A stretch of DNA of 64,000 nt from Mytilus californianus (taxonomy: Eukaryota > Mollusca > Bivalvia > Mytilida > Mytilidae). Every line of letters begins with the position of its first letter. Positions within the stretch are counted from its first letter, which is position 1. Location: assembly GCF_021869535.1 (NCBI RefSeq), contig NW_026262712.1:112775640-112839639 (forward strand), read 5' to 3'. The position numbers were made by a program, and so were the translations under genes. Under the pieces are notes generated by a model. It was not told the DNA's origin. It did not search any database and saw nothing but the letters and a program-made list of their open reading frames with translations. Positions 47,640 to 58,009 of the stretch are shown here, piece after piece.

Positions 47640-48265
47640 GAGTTTGGAAAACACAGAAAACGTAAATAAGACGTCAAAATATGGTTATTTTCCCAACTTC
47701 CCTTTCCCGATGGTGTAAATAAAGGCAACAGTAGTATACCGCTGTTCGAAACTCATAAATCGATAGAGATAAAAACAAATCCGGGTTACAAACTAAAACT
47801 GAGGGAAACGCATCAAATATAAGAGGAGAACAACGACACAACAAAAACACAACATTAAAATGTAACACACACAGAAACGAACTATAATATAACAATGGCC
47901 ATTTTCCTGACTTGGTACAGGACATTTTAAGAAAAAAATGGTGGGTTGAACCTGTATTGTGGCATGCCAAACCTCCCGCTTTTATGGCAACGTCAAACAC
48001 AACACCAAAACGACAACATCACATGACAGGACCACAATAAAAATAAATGGGAGAACATATAGGACAAAGAAACACACGAATAATAGCTAACAAAAGGTAC
48101 TAGGCTTAAAATTCAATACGCCAGACGTGCGTCTCGTCCACACAAGACCAACCAGTGACGCCCAGATGAAAAAAGTTCGAAAGCCAAAACAAGTTCAAAG
48201 CTGAAGAGCACCGAGGACCAAATCTACCAAAAAGTTGCGCCTAACACGGCCAGGGTTTTCTGCCT
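47640..48265 (-). repeat. Dispersed repeats, including a reverse copy of the 1372-1534 family
   Basis: About 47880-48000 holds 'CCATTTTCCTGACTTGGTAC' and 'AAATGGTGGGTTGAACCTG', related to 61480-61530. 48108-48260 is the complement of 1372-1534: GCCAGACGTGCGTCTCGTCC, CAGTGACGCCCAGATG, GAAGAGCACCGAGGACC, AAAAAGTTGCGCC. No gene. Confidence 0.65.
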
Positions 48266-48422
48266 GGGACAAGAACATCCTTATTATTTAGAATAATTAA
48301 TAATTTTGCAAACAGTAAATTTTATAAAATGACTATATAATAGATATACATGATAAAACCGAAGTGGGGACTAAATAAATATACAGAATAAAAACGGATA
48401 CATAACATAAAACAACTTAATA

Positions 48423-48957
48423 CAACACATAAAAATACACAGCCGAGTTAGCCAAAGCCTCAACGCACAACGTGACGTCACATTTGAAATTCTAAAAAAA
48501 ACACACAAAGTGACGTCACATTTGAATTTGTAAAAATATATATCGTTTAAAGCCAAAGCCTTTTTCTGTAACGAAAAAGGAAAGTATGCTAGATACACTT
48601 ACTGGAAATGTAAAGATATGATTGAAGCTTTAAATTTTCTCCTAGACAACATATATGTACGTTTTGGCGATAAAGTGTATCGACAGGTAGTAGGTATTCC
48701 TATAGGCACTAATTGCGCCTCTTTAATAGCAGATCTATTCATATATTGCTATGAATCACAGTTTATGGCCAAGATCAGTAAAGACAGGTCATTTTTACAT
48801 TTGGTTGACACATTCAACAAAACCTACCGTTATCTTAATCCAACACATAAAAATACACAGCCGAGTTAGCCAAAGCCTCAACGCACAACGTGACGTCACA
48901 TTTGAAATTCTAAAAAAAACACACAAAGTGACGTCACATTTGAATTTGTAAAAATAT
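48423..48957 (+). mobile_element. RT fragment between identical 117-bp direct repeats
   Basis: 48423-48539 and 48841-48957 appear identical over 117 bp. Each contains two TGACGTCA palindromes in the context GTGACGTCACATTTGAA. Between them, 48543-48836 appears identical over 294 bp to 51389-51682, the start of the RT block of the neighbouring element (..DMIEALNFLLDNIYVRFGD..GIPIGTNCASLIADLF). The fragment stops just before the catalytic YLDD. It may be a templated insertion, a mini-element with terminal direct repeats, or an assembly effect. Confidence 0.75.
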
Positions 48958-49365
48958 TTCCCAAAAATAAGATAGGATTAGGATTGATTCAAGATTAGAT
49001 TTGTAATACTGACATTACATTTATTAATAACAATGAAAATTACAATACTTATTAATATCAAATTGTGGTAGTAATTAGATAATTAGTTGTATTATCTAGC
49101 TATGTCGGTGTTTCTTCTGAATCAAATTTCGTTGAACCAAACTAAAATCTAATAAATGAAGGGGGTGATTAATTATCTTTACCATAACACACGAATATAA
49201 AAGAAAAGACGTTAAGACATTTGACAAAATCCGACGAGAATAACAAAATAACATCAAAATTAAATACACGAATTTGGGATAGAAAAGTACCGTGACACGT
49301 CTTATAGCAATGCGGTTTCACACTCAGCAAAACAGTCACAATCAGGAATAAGTCACGTTCGGTAA

Positions 49366-50500
49366 TTAAAAGATCAGACGACGTAATGACAAACCACAAT
49401 CTAACACGTGGTAAAAAATGTCCTTAGTTAGTTTGGACAAAGACACATCGTATGGATCAACCAATACGTGATGGTGTCCGTAAAATTTACGGAGTGTCAT
49501 TTTTAATCTGTCCTCCTCATAACTTTGTTGGAGCAGTTTCTGCGTAAGGAGCACACTCCTGTATATGAAGTCCGTATAGTGTGAACAAGCACGAGAATAA
49601 CGTATCAATTGAGATATGTAAACACCATACGAAGGGGCAGAGGGTATGTAACTGCTGAGAAATGGGAAATTGATAATTGGGGAGTTGAAATCGTCCCGTG
49701 TATCATAGATTTTCGTGTGAAGTCGTCCATCTGTGTCATTATTGAGGAAAAGATCAAGGTATGAAGCAGTCCTTCTAGTATCAGTAGTATCCTTAATTTC
49801 AAGTTCACTGGGATATATGAGATGTAAGTATTGGCTGAAATATGGGTTATTCAATGATAGAACATCATCAATATATCGGAAAGTAAAATTAAAGAATTTC
49901 GCAAGGTGCTTTTTCTTTTTGTCTTTTAGAAGGTTCTGAATGAATTCTGCTTCATACGAGTACAAAAACAAATCGGCCAGTAGGGGTGCACAATTAGTTC
50001 CCATTGGAATACCGACTGTCTGTTGAAATATAAATCCTCCAAACTCAACAAATATATTGTCGATCAAAAAGTCCAGTATTTTGATAATATCATCTTCAGT
50101 ATATTTTCTGGTTGATTCAGTGTGGTTTTTTTCACAAAATATGAATTATTGTAACCCAAAACAAGAAATTTGTATCTACGATTCCCATTTTTATGGAAAA
50201 AGCTCTTTTTAATGAGATGGTGAAGTCGATCTTTCAACTGAGCATTGGGAATAGTAGTGTAAAGCGTAGAAAAATCAAAAGTCTTTATGTTGCTGCAAAA
50301 TTGCAAAGATTGTGATCAAAGATTAAGCAGTAGATCTTTTGAATTTTTGAGAATCCACATGTGGTTAACACCACTGGTAGAATATATCTCATCACAATAT
50401 TTTTGAAGCCCATCTTTAACTGTAGAAAGAATAGTAGTCAGTACTTTGGAAAGATGTTTAGTCGAACATTTTGATGCAAAGTGTTGGTGTAAAGTGCGGG
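49366..50500 (-). pseudogene. Reverse transcriptase, Penelope-like or non-LTR type, lightly broken
   Basis: Reading leftwards: an N-terminal piece (KHLSKVLTTILSTVKDGLQK, WILKNSKDLL), a stop (50316-50318), motif A KTFDFSTLYTTIP with its Asp, then a one-base slip in an A-run near 50130, and a 233-codon frame to 49366. That frame has IDNIFVEFGG, VGIPMGTNCAPLLADLF (motif B), FRYIDDVLSL (motif C, both Asp), YLDLFLNND, IYDTRDDFN and APSYGVYISQLIRYSRA. The LYTxIP and MGTNCAPL patterns resemble Penelope-like elements more than classical LINEs, but the class is uncertain. No endonuclease is seen. It is 5'-truncated, with only one stop and one slip. Confidence 0.8.
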
Positions 50501-50545
50501 GAAGGTGCGCACTTTCATTTATATAAATATATATATGATAATATA

Positions 50546-50727
50546 TACTGTAAATTCAGAAATTATTGCGATGTTTTTATTATTGCGAAAAAATGCGACA
50601 GAGTTATAATTTTTTATATGAATTAAGCAGGATTTTTCTCAATATCGCAAAAATTAAAATCGCATTTTAGTCTAAAATGACAAAATCGCAATAATAAATG
50701 CACGCAATAATTTCTGAATTTACAGTA
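50546..50727. mobile_element. 182-bp MITE with ~25-bp terminal inverted repeats, TA-type ends
   Basis: Starts TACTGTAAATTCAGAAATTA and ends with the exact complement TAATTTCTGAATTTACAGTA. Internal words ATTATTGCGA and TCGCAATAAT, and TGCGAC / GATTTT blocks, are also mirrored. It is probably mobilised by a Tc1/mariner-like transposase (TA target, inference). It sits between the two oppositely oriented RT remnants. Confidence 0.88.
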
Positions 50728-50832
50728 GTATGTGTTTGAATGCAGAGGAATAAAAAAAGTTTGTTAACAAACACTGTCTTAATTGTAGACATATACAGTT
50801 TTGAAATTAATAATAGGGCTCATGATATAAAC

Positions 50833-52362
50833 ATTTCTAGAATAAAAAATAAACTCCTAGTACTCGCAAAGCGGTTTGTGTTCGTACCGGAAGACAAAGC
50901 AGCCAATTGTTGTGGTTGTGTGACGCATATACTACACGGAAGTTCTCCAAAACGAAATTATCAATTCTTCCACATTCAGGTCCGTATGCTCCACAGAGAG
51001 TCAAATTATAAACAAACATATCACTGCCACTACCCAGTTTAAAGCCTCTTCCGAACATTTGAAAGTCCCGACTATGTACTGGTTACATAAATTACACAAA
51101 CAACCATTTAAATTTCGTTTCATCTAGTAAGTGTTTTACTACTAATCTGTCAGTGCTTCTAACTACCTCCCTTACTACTATCAAAGAACTTGTTATTAAC
51201 TTTTGTAATAAAAGTTTATAAAATAACGGTATTAATTATTTTTGAAGTGTTAACAATTCTTAAGAGGTTTTAGATAAAATACGTGTTTTTGATGGTCTTT
51301 TTAATTCTGTTGACAGTTATAATTTTTCTACTCTCTACACTACACTTCCACACAATCTCAATCTCATTGCAAATTTATATGCTGTAACTCGTTTAAAGCC
51401 AAAGCCTTTTTCTGTAACGAAAAAGGAAAGTATGCTAGATACACTTACTGGAAATGTAAAGATATGATTGAAGCTTTAAATTTTCTCCTAGACAACATAT
51501 ATGTACGTTTTGGCGATAAAGTGTATCGACAGGTAGTAGGTATTCCTATAGGCACTAATTGCGCCTCTTTAATAGCAGATCTATTCATATATTGCTATGA
51601 ATCACAGTTTATGGCCAAGATCAGTAAAGACAGGTCATTTTTACATTTGGTTGACACATTCAACAAAACCTACCGTTATCTTGATGATATGTTTTCATTA
51701 AATAAACCAGAGTTCTCTAAATATACTACCGAAATTTACCCAAAGGAACATTCTTTAAATAAATCTAACATAAACAGAAGTAGTTGTCCTTTTCTAGATT
51801 TAGACATTTCAATTTCTAAAGGGAAACTCCATACAATAATTTACGACAAAAGAGATGATTTTTCATTCCTTATTGTTAATTTTCTTTTTTAAACGGCGAT
51901 GTTTTTTTGGCTCCATCATACGGTGTTTATATATCCCTACTCGTTCGTTATGCCCATGTGTGTAGTGATGTCATAGATTTTATCGAACGTAATCAATGCA
52001 TCACTGGTAAATTATTAAGTCAGGGATTTCGTTACCATAAATTACTTAAAACATTTACTAAATTCTTTCATAGATACAAAGATTTGATTAGTAAATTTGG
52101 CTGTACCTGTAGAAAACTGATTAAAAACGGTATTTCACATCCTAAATTTTACGGTAATATTGTACTTAAAGCGCAGAAATCACTATGTGATCCGTGTAAA
52201 CTTCTCGAACTTTTAAACAAACTTATTAGTAAAGTTTATCTTATTAATGTTGTAAAAAGATCTTTGAATATTGTTTTCATTGGCACTAACATCGATTTAT
52301 TCTTTTCGAACGGTTTTTTGAGATGTATATTTATACATCCACGTTTATTTTCTATTTAGAAA
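50833..52362 (+). pseudogene. Reverse transcriptase retroelement, second family, degenerate
   Basis: Pieces in order: LAKRFVFVPEDKAAN (about 50855-50915), VPTMYWLHKLHKQPFKFRF (about 51067-51120), YNFSTLYTTLPHNL (about 51317-51360), then 51464-51892 (GIPIGTNCASLIADLF, RYLDDMFSLNKPEF, IYPKEHSLN, IYDKRDDFSF) and 51907-52359 (APSYGVYISLLVRYAHVCSD, QGFRYHKLLKTFTKFFHRYK, RSLNIVFIGTNID). Motif A has Asn where the catalytic Asp is expected, residues between motifs A and B are missing, and at least three frame changes occur. It is related to, but clearly different from, the minus-strand element. Its 294-bp start of block B is duplicated at 48543-48836. Confidence 0.8.
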
Positions 52363-52646
52363 TTGTTTTATCTATATATAACATCATACATACTTATTAT
52401 AGGTTGCACTTCTGTAAATATACACAATGCAATTTCTCATAGGAACTACCTTTGCGGCTAAAGCTGTGCCACTTTTACTATGAAGTTTCGAAAAAAAATT
52501 ATATCCTAGAACGGAAAGGTGATATGCACTACGTTTTTATTCAAAGGTCAAAACATGGCTGTGCGGCAAATTTTCAACATTTATATACCCCGAACTTCTA
52601 AGAGTTTACACTTATACTAAAATTCTCTACTACCCCTACTTTCACT

Positions 52647-52994
52647 TTGAGTCTTCCTCAGAATTCAATTTTCGCAGCTACCATGTGTTTTTATACTGGT
52701 AATATTCTAAAGTTATTTCTCTATGAGATGAAACATAGAGATCATATCTGGGAACATATCTGGGAACCAAACAAAACAAAATACTATGAATATTGTATAT
52801 CTCCCCAAAAGAGTCGTGGCTTGCGAAACAGCTGTATTTACAAAGTGCAACCTATAAGGTTAAATCCTAACTATCCTACTGCCTGTCGCTACTTTTATTT
52901 CGACATTGCACTAGTCATGTCTTCTTTGACTGTCCATGGCGTTAAAACACTAAATCTCTGCCTGGGATGTGTTTCAATTGATTTTAGTCACTGA
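52647..52994 (+). other. Unrecognised open frame downstream of the RT
   Basis: 115 codons (FAATMCFYTGNILKLF..) between the RT remnant and its tail repeat. I do not recognise it. It is probably non-coding 3' sequence of the retroelement that happens to be open. Confidence 0.2.
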
Positions 52995-53700
52995 TGCATG
53001 ATTTTTTATTATTAATTGTTTTTGGCTTTTAATTAACTTTCAGTAACTGCAAGTACTCTCAAATCGTACTTTCGTGTTTATTTGACCTGTTGACACAATT
53101 TGTAATTTATTTCTGTTATTCAATGTTTACTTATTTTGTGTCTTACTATTTTCAATATGTACCACCTTTGATAATTATTTAGTATGACGATAAATTTTCA
53201 TTTCTGTACTCGTACTATAAACAACAAATTTATTTTATAAAAAATTTATCAACAAAATTATTTTATTTAAATTTACCTGTGTACGTTATTTTATTTAATG
53301 CCATTTTGTCCTAGGATAAAGTTGTCTTTTTGACATTGATACATCTTTTTTATTTATATTGTGTCATAGATCTAACTTATTCGTTCGGTGTTTATTTACT
53401 TGTTTTTGTGTATGTCTTTTTGTCATTTGATTTTGCCATGTGATTAGGGACTTTCCGATTGAATTTTCCTCGGAGTTCTGTTTTTTTGTGATTTACTTTT
53501 TGATCGAGTTAAGCTATTTCAATTGATATTGTATTGAGTGTCTTTTTATGTTGTAATGTTATACCACTGTTTCAGGTTATGGCGAAGGTTGGCGCCTGTT
53601 AAAACGTTTAAACCCGCTGCATGTTTATGCACCTGTCCTAAGTCAGGAGCCTGTTGTTCTGTGGTTGTCGTTTGTTGGTGTGGTTCATAAGTGTTCCTCG
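52990..53700 (+). repeat. 3' tail of the RT element (reference copy of the tail repeat)
   Basis: Contains GGCTTTTAATTAACTTTCAG, AGTACTCTCAAATCG, GACTTTCCGATTGAATTTTC, then ATACCACTGTTTCAGGTTA, GCACCTGTCCTAAGTCAGGA and GTGGTTGTCGTTTG. The same words in the same order follow the RT C-terminal remnant at 34135-34235. This suggests that the many free-standing tail repeats in the window are 5'-truncated copies of this retroelement. Confidence 0.6.
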
Positions 53701-53731
53701 TTTCTCTTTTTTAATCTTTGACACCTAGATT

Positions 53732-53945
53732 TTACAGGTGCATGTTTATCAAATATGTTTTTGAAATCTTGTTCATATTCATCATATATATACTATTCAA
53801 ATCTTTTTCAGTACAATTTTCTGAAATCTGTATTTTCTGTAAATCATTTGTAAATTGATCAATATCAAAGGTTTTGTAACTTCTATATGTTACGTCCCTG
53901 CGTTTTTGTCGAGGTAAATTCCCTTTCACAACTGTAGAAATAGTA
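53732..53945 (-). pseudogene. Possible LINE remnant (linker before RT)
   Basis: Open - frame with NLPRQKRRDVTYRSYKTFDI followed by DQFTNDLQKIQ. The pattern 'R.R(D)(I/V)TYR..K.F....F..DL' is what I associate with the region between the endonuclease and RT of mollusc non-LTR retrotransposons. It is only about 60 codons, with no catalytic motif, so it is tentative. Confidence 0.4.
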
Positions 53946-53949
53946 TTGT

Positions 53950-56290
53950 AACAGTCACTAACACCATTTAGACTATTTGTTGTTTTGAAACATTTATTCT
54001 TTTACTTGTAATAATAAGATCCAGAGGGGATAGGTTACAACCCTTTTTAAAACATGTCTCCTGAATAAATACAAATCTATAAGATTATTATAAGCTAAAA
54101 CTTAGAAAATTAACTGTGTTCGTAAAATGATAGTTTGTTATGCTTGCCATTTGAAATATTTCCGTCCATTCCTTAAGAATCTTTTGTTTTGTTTTGTTTT
54201 TCTTTTTGTACTTTATAATTTTCCTTTCTTTACAAATTAAAAATTGCCGTGTTAATAAGGCTGTATTTATAATTACATTTAATTCATATAATTAATTTAC
54301 AACTCCTATTATAATTGATTCCTCCAATTTTGTATAGTTTTTCACAAAATGAATTTATCTTCTAAAAAATAACTACCCGTACATCATTTTTTGTGTGCAA
54401 TTCGATATGCACTTGTGTTTCTTGGTTTTTCTTACAAAATTGACAAATTACATTGAAACTCTTTTGTAGCTTTTCCTCAGTATATACAATATTATGAAGA
54501 ATTTTTCATGGTAATTTGTTAGCTTTTCTAGTTGCACATTATTTTGTAAAACTTTCCATATATCATGCCAAATTATTTCTTTTTGATAATGTCAAAATAA
54601 TAACGCTTAACGAATCATACGTAAGACTCGTTTTAGGGATCCTTTTTTTTTTTATTTATGTAATCTTAATCGAAGCGCCTTGAAACGTCGATGGCGTTTG
54701 ACCTTAATGTTTGCCTATTAAGGACCATTTCACTGTATGCAGCGACACGTGTTAAACTTGATTTTTCGTGAAATATAGGATTTTCGGGACATACGAAAGG
54801 TAAAAATATAATACCACCAGGGGGAAGAAAAAAAAATACAATTTTGAATTATTTAACCTAAGAAAATACCAAGGCAAATAAATTGGCTTCCCCCTCACAA
54901 AAATTGAGATAAATTTAAATAAGAAACAAATACTTCCAAAATTCAAAAACTTGCGACCCCAAAAATAACAAAATAAAAAACAAATGACCTCCAAAACATA
55001 TTATGCCTGGGCTGGTTTAATAACTTGCAGTGATTCCCCGCCTGTACCAGGTTAATACCCATTATTGCCTTGTGATGTGTCCATAAACCTGTTTTAGGCT
55101 CACCTATGGAACCGTTCTTTCAGCGTATAATTCCGTTTTGGTCCTGAACATTCATGAAATATTTGCCACTGGACATTTAGCGATCAATAATCATCAATCT
55201 TCCAAGCATGTTTACTGTTTAATTGTCATTATTAAATCCAAATTATATACAGTGCAAAATTGTGGATTTATTTTCTTCTTGGTATTCATTTAGGTGTTAA
55301 AATGTGTATGTAAATGAACAAAACAATCTCTATAATTAGTTGATCTGTAATTAGAGCTCAAGGGCGAATTTAGGAGTGAGGCGTTTCCGAGTGCATCTGC
55401 TCAGCAGACACATTCCTAGCCTCCTATACTAGATCTTCACCTTGGTCTATTACATACAACTAAGTTAGAGACAGAGACGGTTTAAATTTCCAAAACACCC
55501 AAGCTTTCCGTCTTTTCTTTGAGTGTAACTTGTTTTTTTCTACTTTTTTTTCATGTAATGCTTGTATCAAACTTTTATTTGCATTGATGTTGATGATCAT
55601 CTATTTGTTGGTTTACTGTTGTCTCGTGGACATTTATCCGATATCTAACTACTAGTTGTTAAATCAAAGCTGTTTGTGACGGTGTCTGTGTGTGTGTTAA
55701 TTGTCCCCCTTCCCATAGAATTGACATTGGATTTCACATGTTCGCTCGTGTTTACATCTTCTGTAAATGCTAAGTGCACAATTGATTGGTCTACAATTAT
55801 TAGTTGATTAAAACAAATTAACGACGTGTAAAAGAATGATCCCAAATCAGTTGCGTATCAAGCATTTAACTGAAGATATTACTAGTTGAAAAACAGACCA
55901 TGAAAATCATCTTTGGAAAACTAAAGCAACAACCATTAACTTTCAAAAAGGGGGGGGGGGTATATTATTTGTTCCATTTCACATTTGTTTCCTGCAATCG
56001 CAAGAGTCACATTACTTTTTTTCACTTTTAACCTTAACATTCATAGAAAAAAACTTCATCGCAAAATCTTTTTGTTAATGGTGAAACGCATGCTTAAACA
56101 ATTCCCGCGCAAATGTGTGTAATCGTGGTTAACATAAGTAACGTATCGGACGTAAGTGTATTTGAAACTATTTTTCTTTATTTTCAAATATCAAAAGCGT
56201 GTTTATTTGCGAGATGCTTAAATTTTCAAAGATACGTTTGATTCAGAAAAGAATGATGTTTTACCGGATAAAACAAAGACTCAAAGTGTT
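53950..56290. other. Intergenic sequence, no gene seen
   Basis: AT-rich with short incidental frames. A fragment at about 55130-55200 (CATTCATGAAATATTTGCCA, CTGGACATTTAGCGATC) looks like a dispersed repeat that I associate with bivalves. A G-run (55950-55960) and T-runs occur. Nothing else is supportable. Confidence 0.4.
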
Positions 56291-56479
56291 ATTGTGGAAA
56301 TGTAATACATGCTCCCTTTCCGTTCGTTCGTAACTTTCATCAATATGTAAGAAAGTTCTAATGCGACCTTAATAGCAAAACGACCAAGAAAAATAAATAC
56401 TCGTACCTTTTCGAATTTTGGTGATTTTTTTTTATTGATTTCTATGAATCGTGTAAATTTAATAATTGCTTACATCCAT

Positions 56480-56540
56480 GGCAATATGGTTTATACTAGA
56501 AAATTGTCTGACTAGCAATCAAACCAACTCATCTTATATA
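56480..56540 (+). repeat. Tail-repeat fragment in the promoter of C1q copy 3
   Basis: CATGGCAATATGG.., AAAATTGTCTGACTAGCAAT, CAAACCAACTCATCTTATA: a decayed copy of the terminal part of the tail repeat (GTCTCATTGGCAATCATACC..). It occupies the position where copies 1 and 2 have the ATTTGCAT block. Confidence 0.55.
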
Positions 56541-56574
56541 ATATTAATTGTATTCGGATTATATCGATACAGTA

Positions 56575-56692
56575 TGAAATTACAGTTTAATTGCATGTCA
56601 AATGTTAGAACATGCAATTCAGTGATATAATTAAGACTGACTGCCTCAAATCGGTTACTTCCTACAGAGTTTCTTACAGAGTTTTGACCAGG
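56575..56692 (+). promoter_or_regulatory. Degraded promoter of C1q copy 3
   Basis: Keeps GTTTAATTGCATGTCAAATG (56585-56604), the partner of TAAATCGCATGTCAAATG in copies 1 and 2. The TATA-like box is reduced to GATATAATTAAG (56624-56635), two bases short of the ATATAAG of copy 2, and no ATTTGCAT octamer-like site is seen upstream. Confidence 0.5.
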
Positions 56693-58009
56693 ATGAAATC
56701 TGTAGTCAGTATAGTTATTATGGTAGTAATCATGCAAATAAGCCAAATTCTTTCAGCTTAAAAGAAAGGTAAAACTAATTTATAAAGACATTTACAGGCG
56801 ATTAAGAAGTTACTGAAAATTTTAAACTATGTAAAGATGTGTATTCTGTTAAAAAAAATGAAAACTAGGTTATTAATTTGATGCGTCCGAAGCGCTTTTC
56901 TGGATTAACCTTCATCAGGAACGCTCAAAGCCGAATAATATTCGTAATGGTTCTATTGCTTCTTAATTATGATAAACCAATATAATCAACAATTCAACGT
57001 GTCCTTTTTCTGTACATTATACGGGAGGGGGGATTAAACGAATCATTGTACTTCCTCACATCAACGATACAAGTCTTTGTCAACGACTTCAAAGAAGAGT
57101 AATACCAAGAAGTTGAGAAACCCCACTATTTTTATCTTCGGATAATCAAGTTATTTGGACTTTCTGTTTGTATCCATGTCTCATTATTGCTGTGTATTAC
57201 TACGTTAATCGCCAAAATCTTTCTTTCGGGTCAACGACTGTTAATTTATGTATCAAATAAAATAACTTTACATTTTGTTTCAACAATGAGAAATATTTAT
57301 TATATTTTATGATGTTACTCATGTTGTAGATAATAGTTTATCTGAAGACCTGTTGAACATGTTGTGTAAATGTCGAAAACAAAAATCTGAAATTGATGGT
57401 ATGCCTAATTTTGTTAATTTTTAAAGCTTAATGGTTTAATGAATCTTTTGATTTTATAGGCATTCAAATCATATTATTTTCTAAATATTATTGAAGCGTT
57501 TAAGAAAGTATTGAAAGTACACTTTTTCTACAGAATGCTTTGACTACTTTGACACCTTATTCATTGACTATGTTAAAAATAAAAGGAATTCAATATTTCC
57601 ATTTACTTCCTTAGGATTTACAAGGAAAACTCTCTCTGCATTTACTGCATCGCTTACGGCTCAAAAGACTCTTGCAGCAGGCGAAGTTATAAAATTTGAC
57701 AAAGTCTGGCTGAACACGGGGGATGTTTATAATCCGTCAACAGGCGTTTTCACAGTACCAAAGGATGGTCTATATTTGGTGTCAAGTTCTCTTATGTCGG
57801 TTAAAGGAAAACATCTACACTGTCACATGTGGAAAAATGGTCAGTCAAATGTTGGGGCGTTTGGAACCGGTTGGTCTCAAGGTACTTTGAATACTGTGAT
57901 GGACTCAAAAGCAGGTGAAAAACTGACAATACGTCATGACAATAAAAGTGGCGAGGATGTATATGTCGGCCACTGGCCAATGTTTTCAGCATACCTTATA
58001 TCTGAATGA
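56693..58009 (+). pseudogene. C1q domain-containing protein, copy 3, stop at codon 23
   Basis: Exon equivalents are 56693-56768, 57330-57398 and 57615-58009, all with intact GT-AG phase-1 junctions. Exon 1 encodes a 22-residue signal peptide (MKSVVSIVIMVV..ILSA), then TAA at 56759-56761 where copies 1 and 2 have Cys23 (TGT/TGC). Exon 2 keeps the two-Cys stalk (LCKCRKQ). Exon 3 is fully open with VWLNTGDVYNPSTGVF, YLVSSSLMS, FGTGWSQGT and MFSAYLISE. If codon 23 were read, the product would be 179 residues. AATAAA follows the stop at 58010. The likeliest reading is a recent pseudogene; a different first exon, a polymorphic stop or an assembly error cannot be excluded. Confidence 0.88.
56880..56945 (-). 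repeat. Dispersed repeat fragment in intron 1 of C1q copy 3
   Basis: GATGCGTCCGAAGCGCTTTT and CTGGATTAACCTTCATCAGG, AACGCTCAAAGCCG: on the - strand this reads as a GAGCGTTCCTGATGAAGGTT-type tail, common in mussel sequence. It is absent from copies 1 and 2. Confidence 0.6.

Noticed and set aside
48423-48957. LTR retrotransposon with 117-bp LTRs
   Set aside because: The core is only an internal RT fragment with no primer-binding site, gag or polypurine tract, and the repeats lack clear TG..CA ends.
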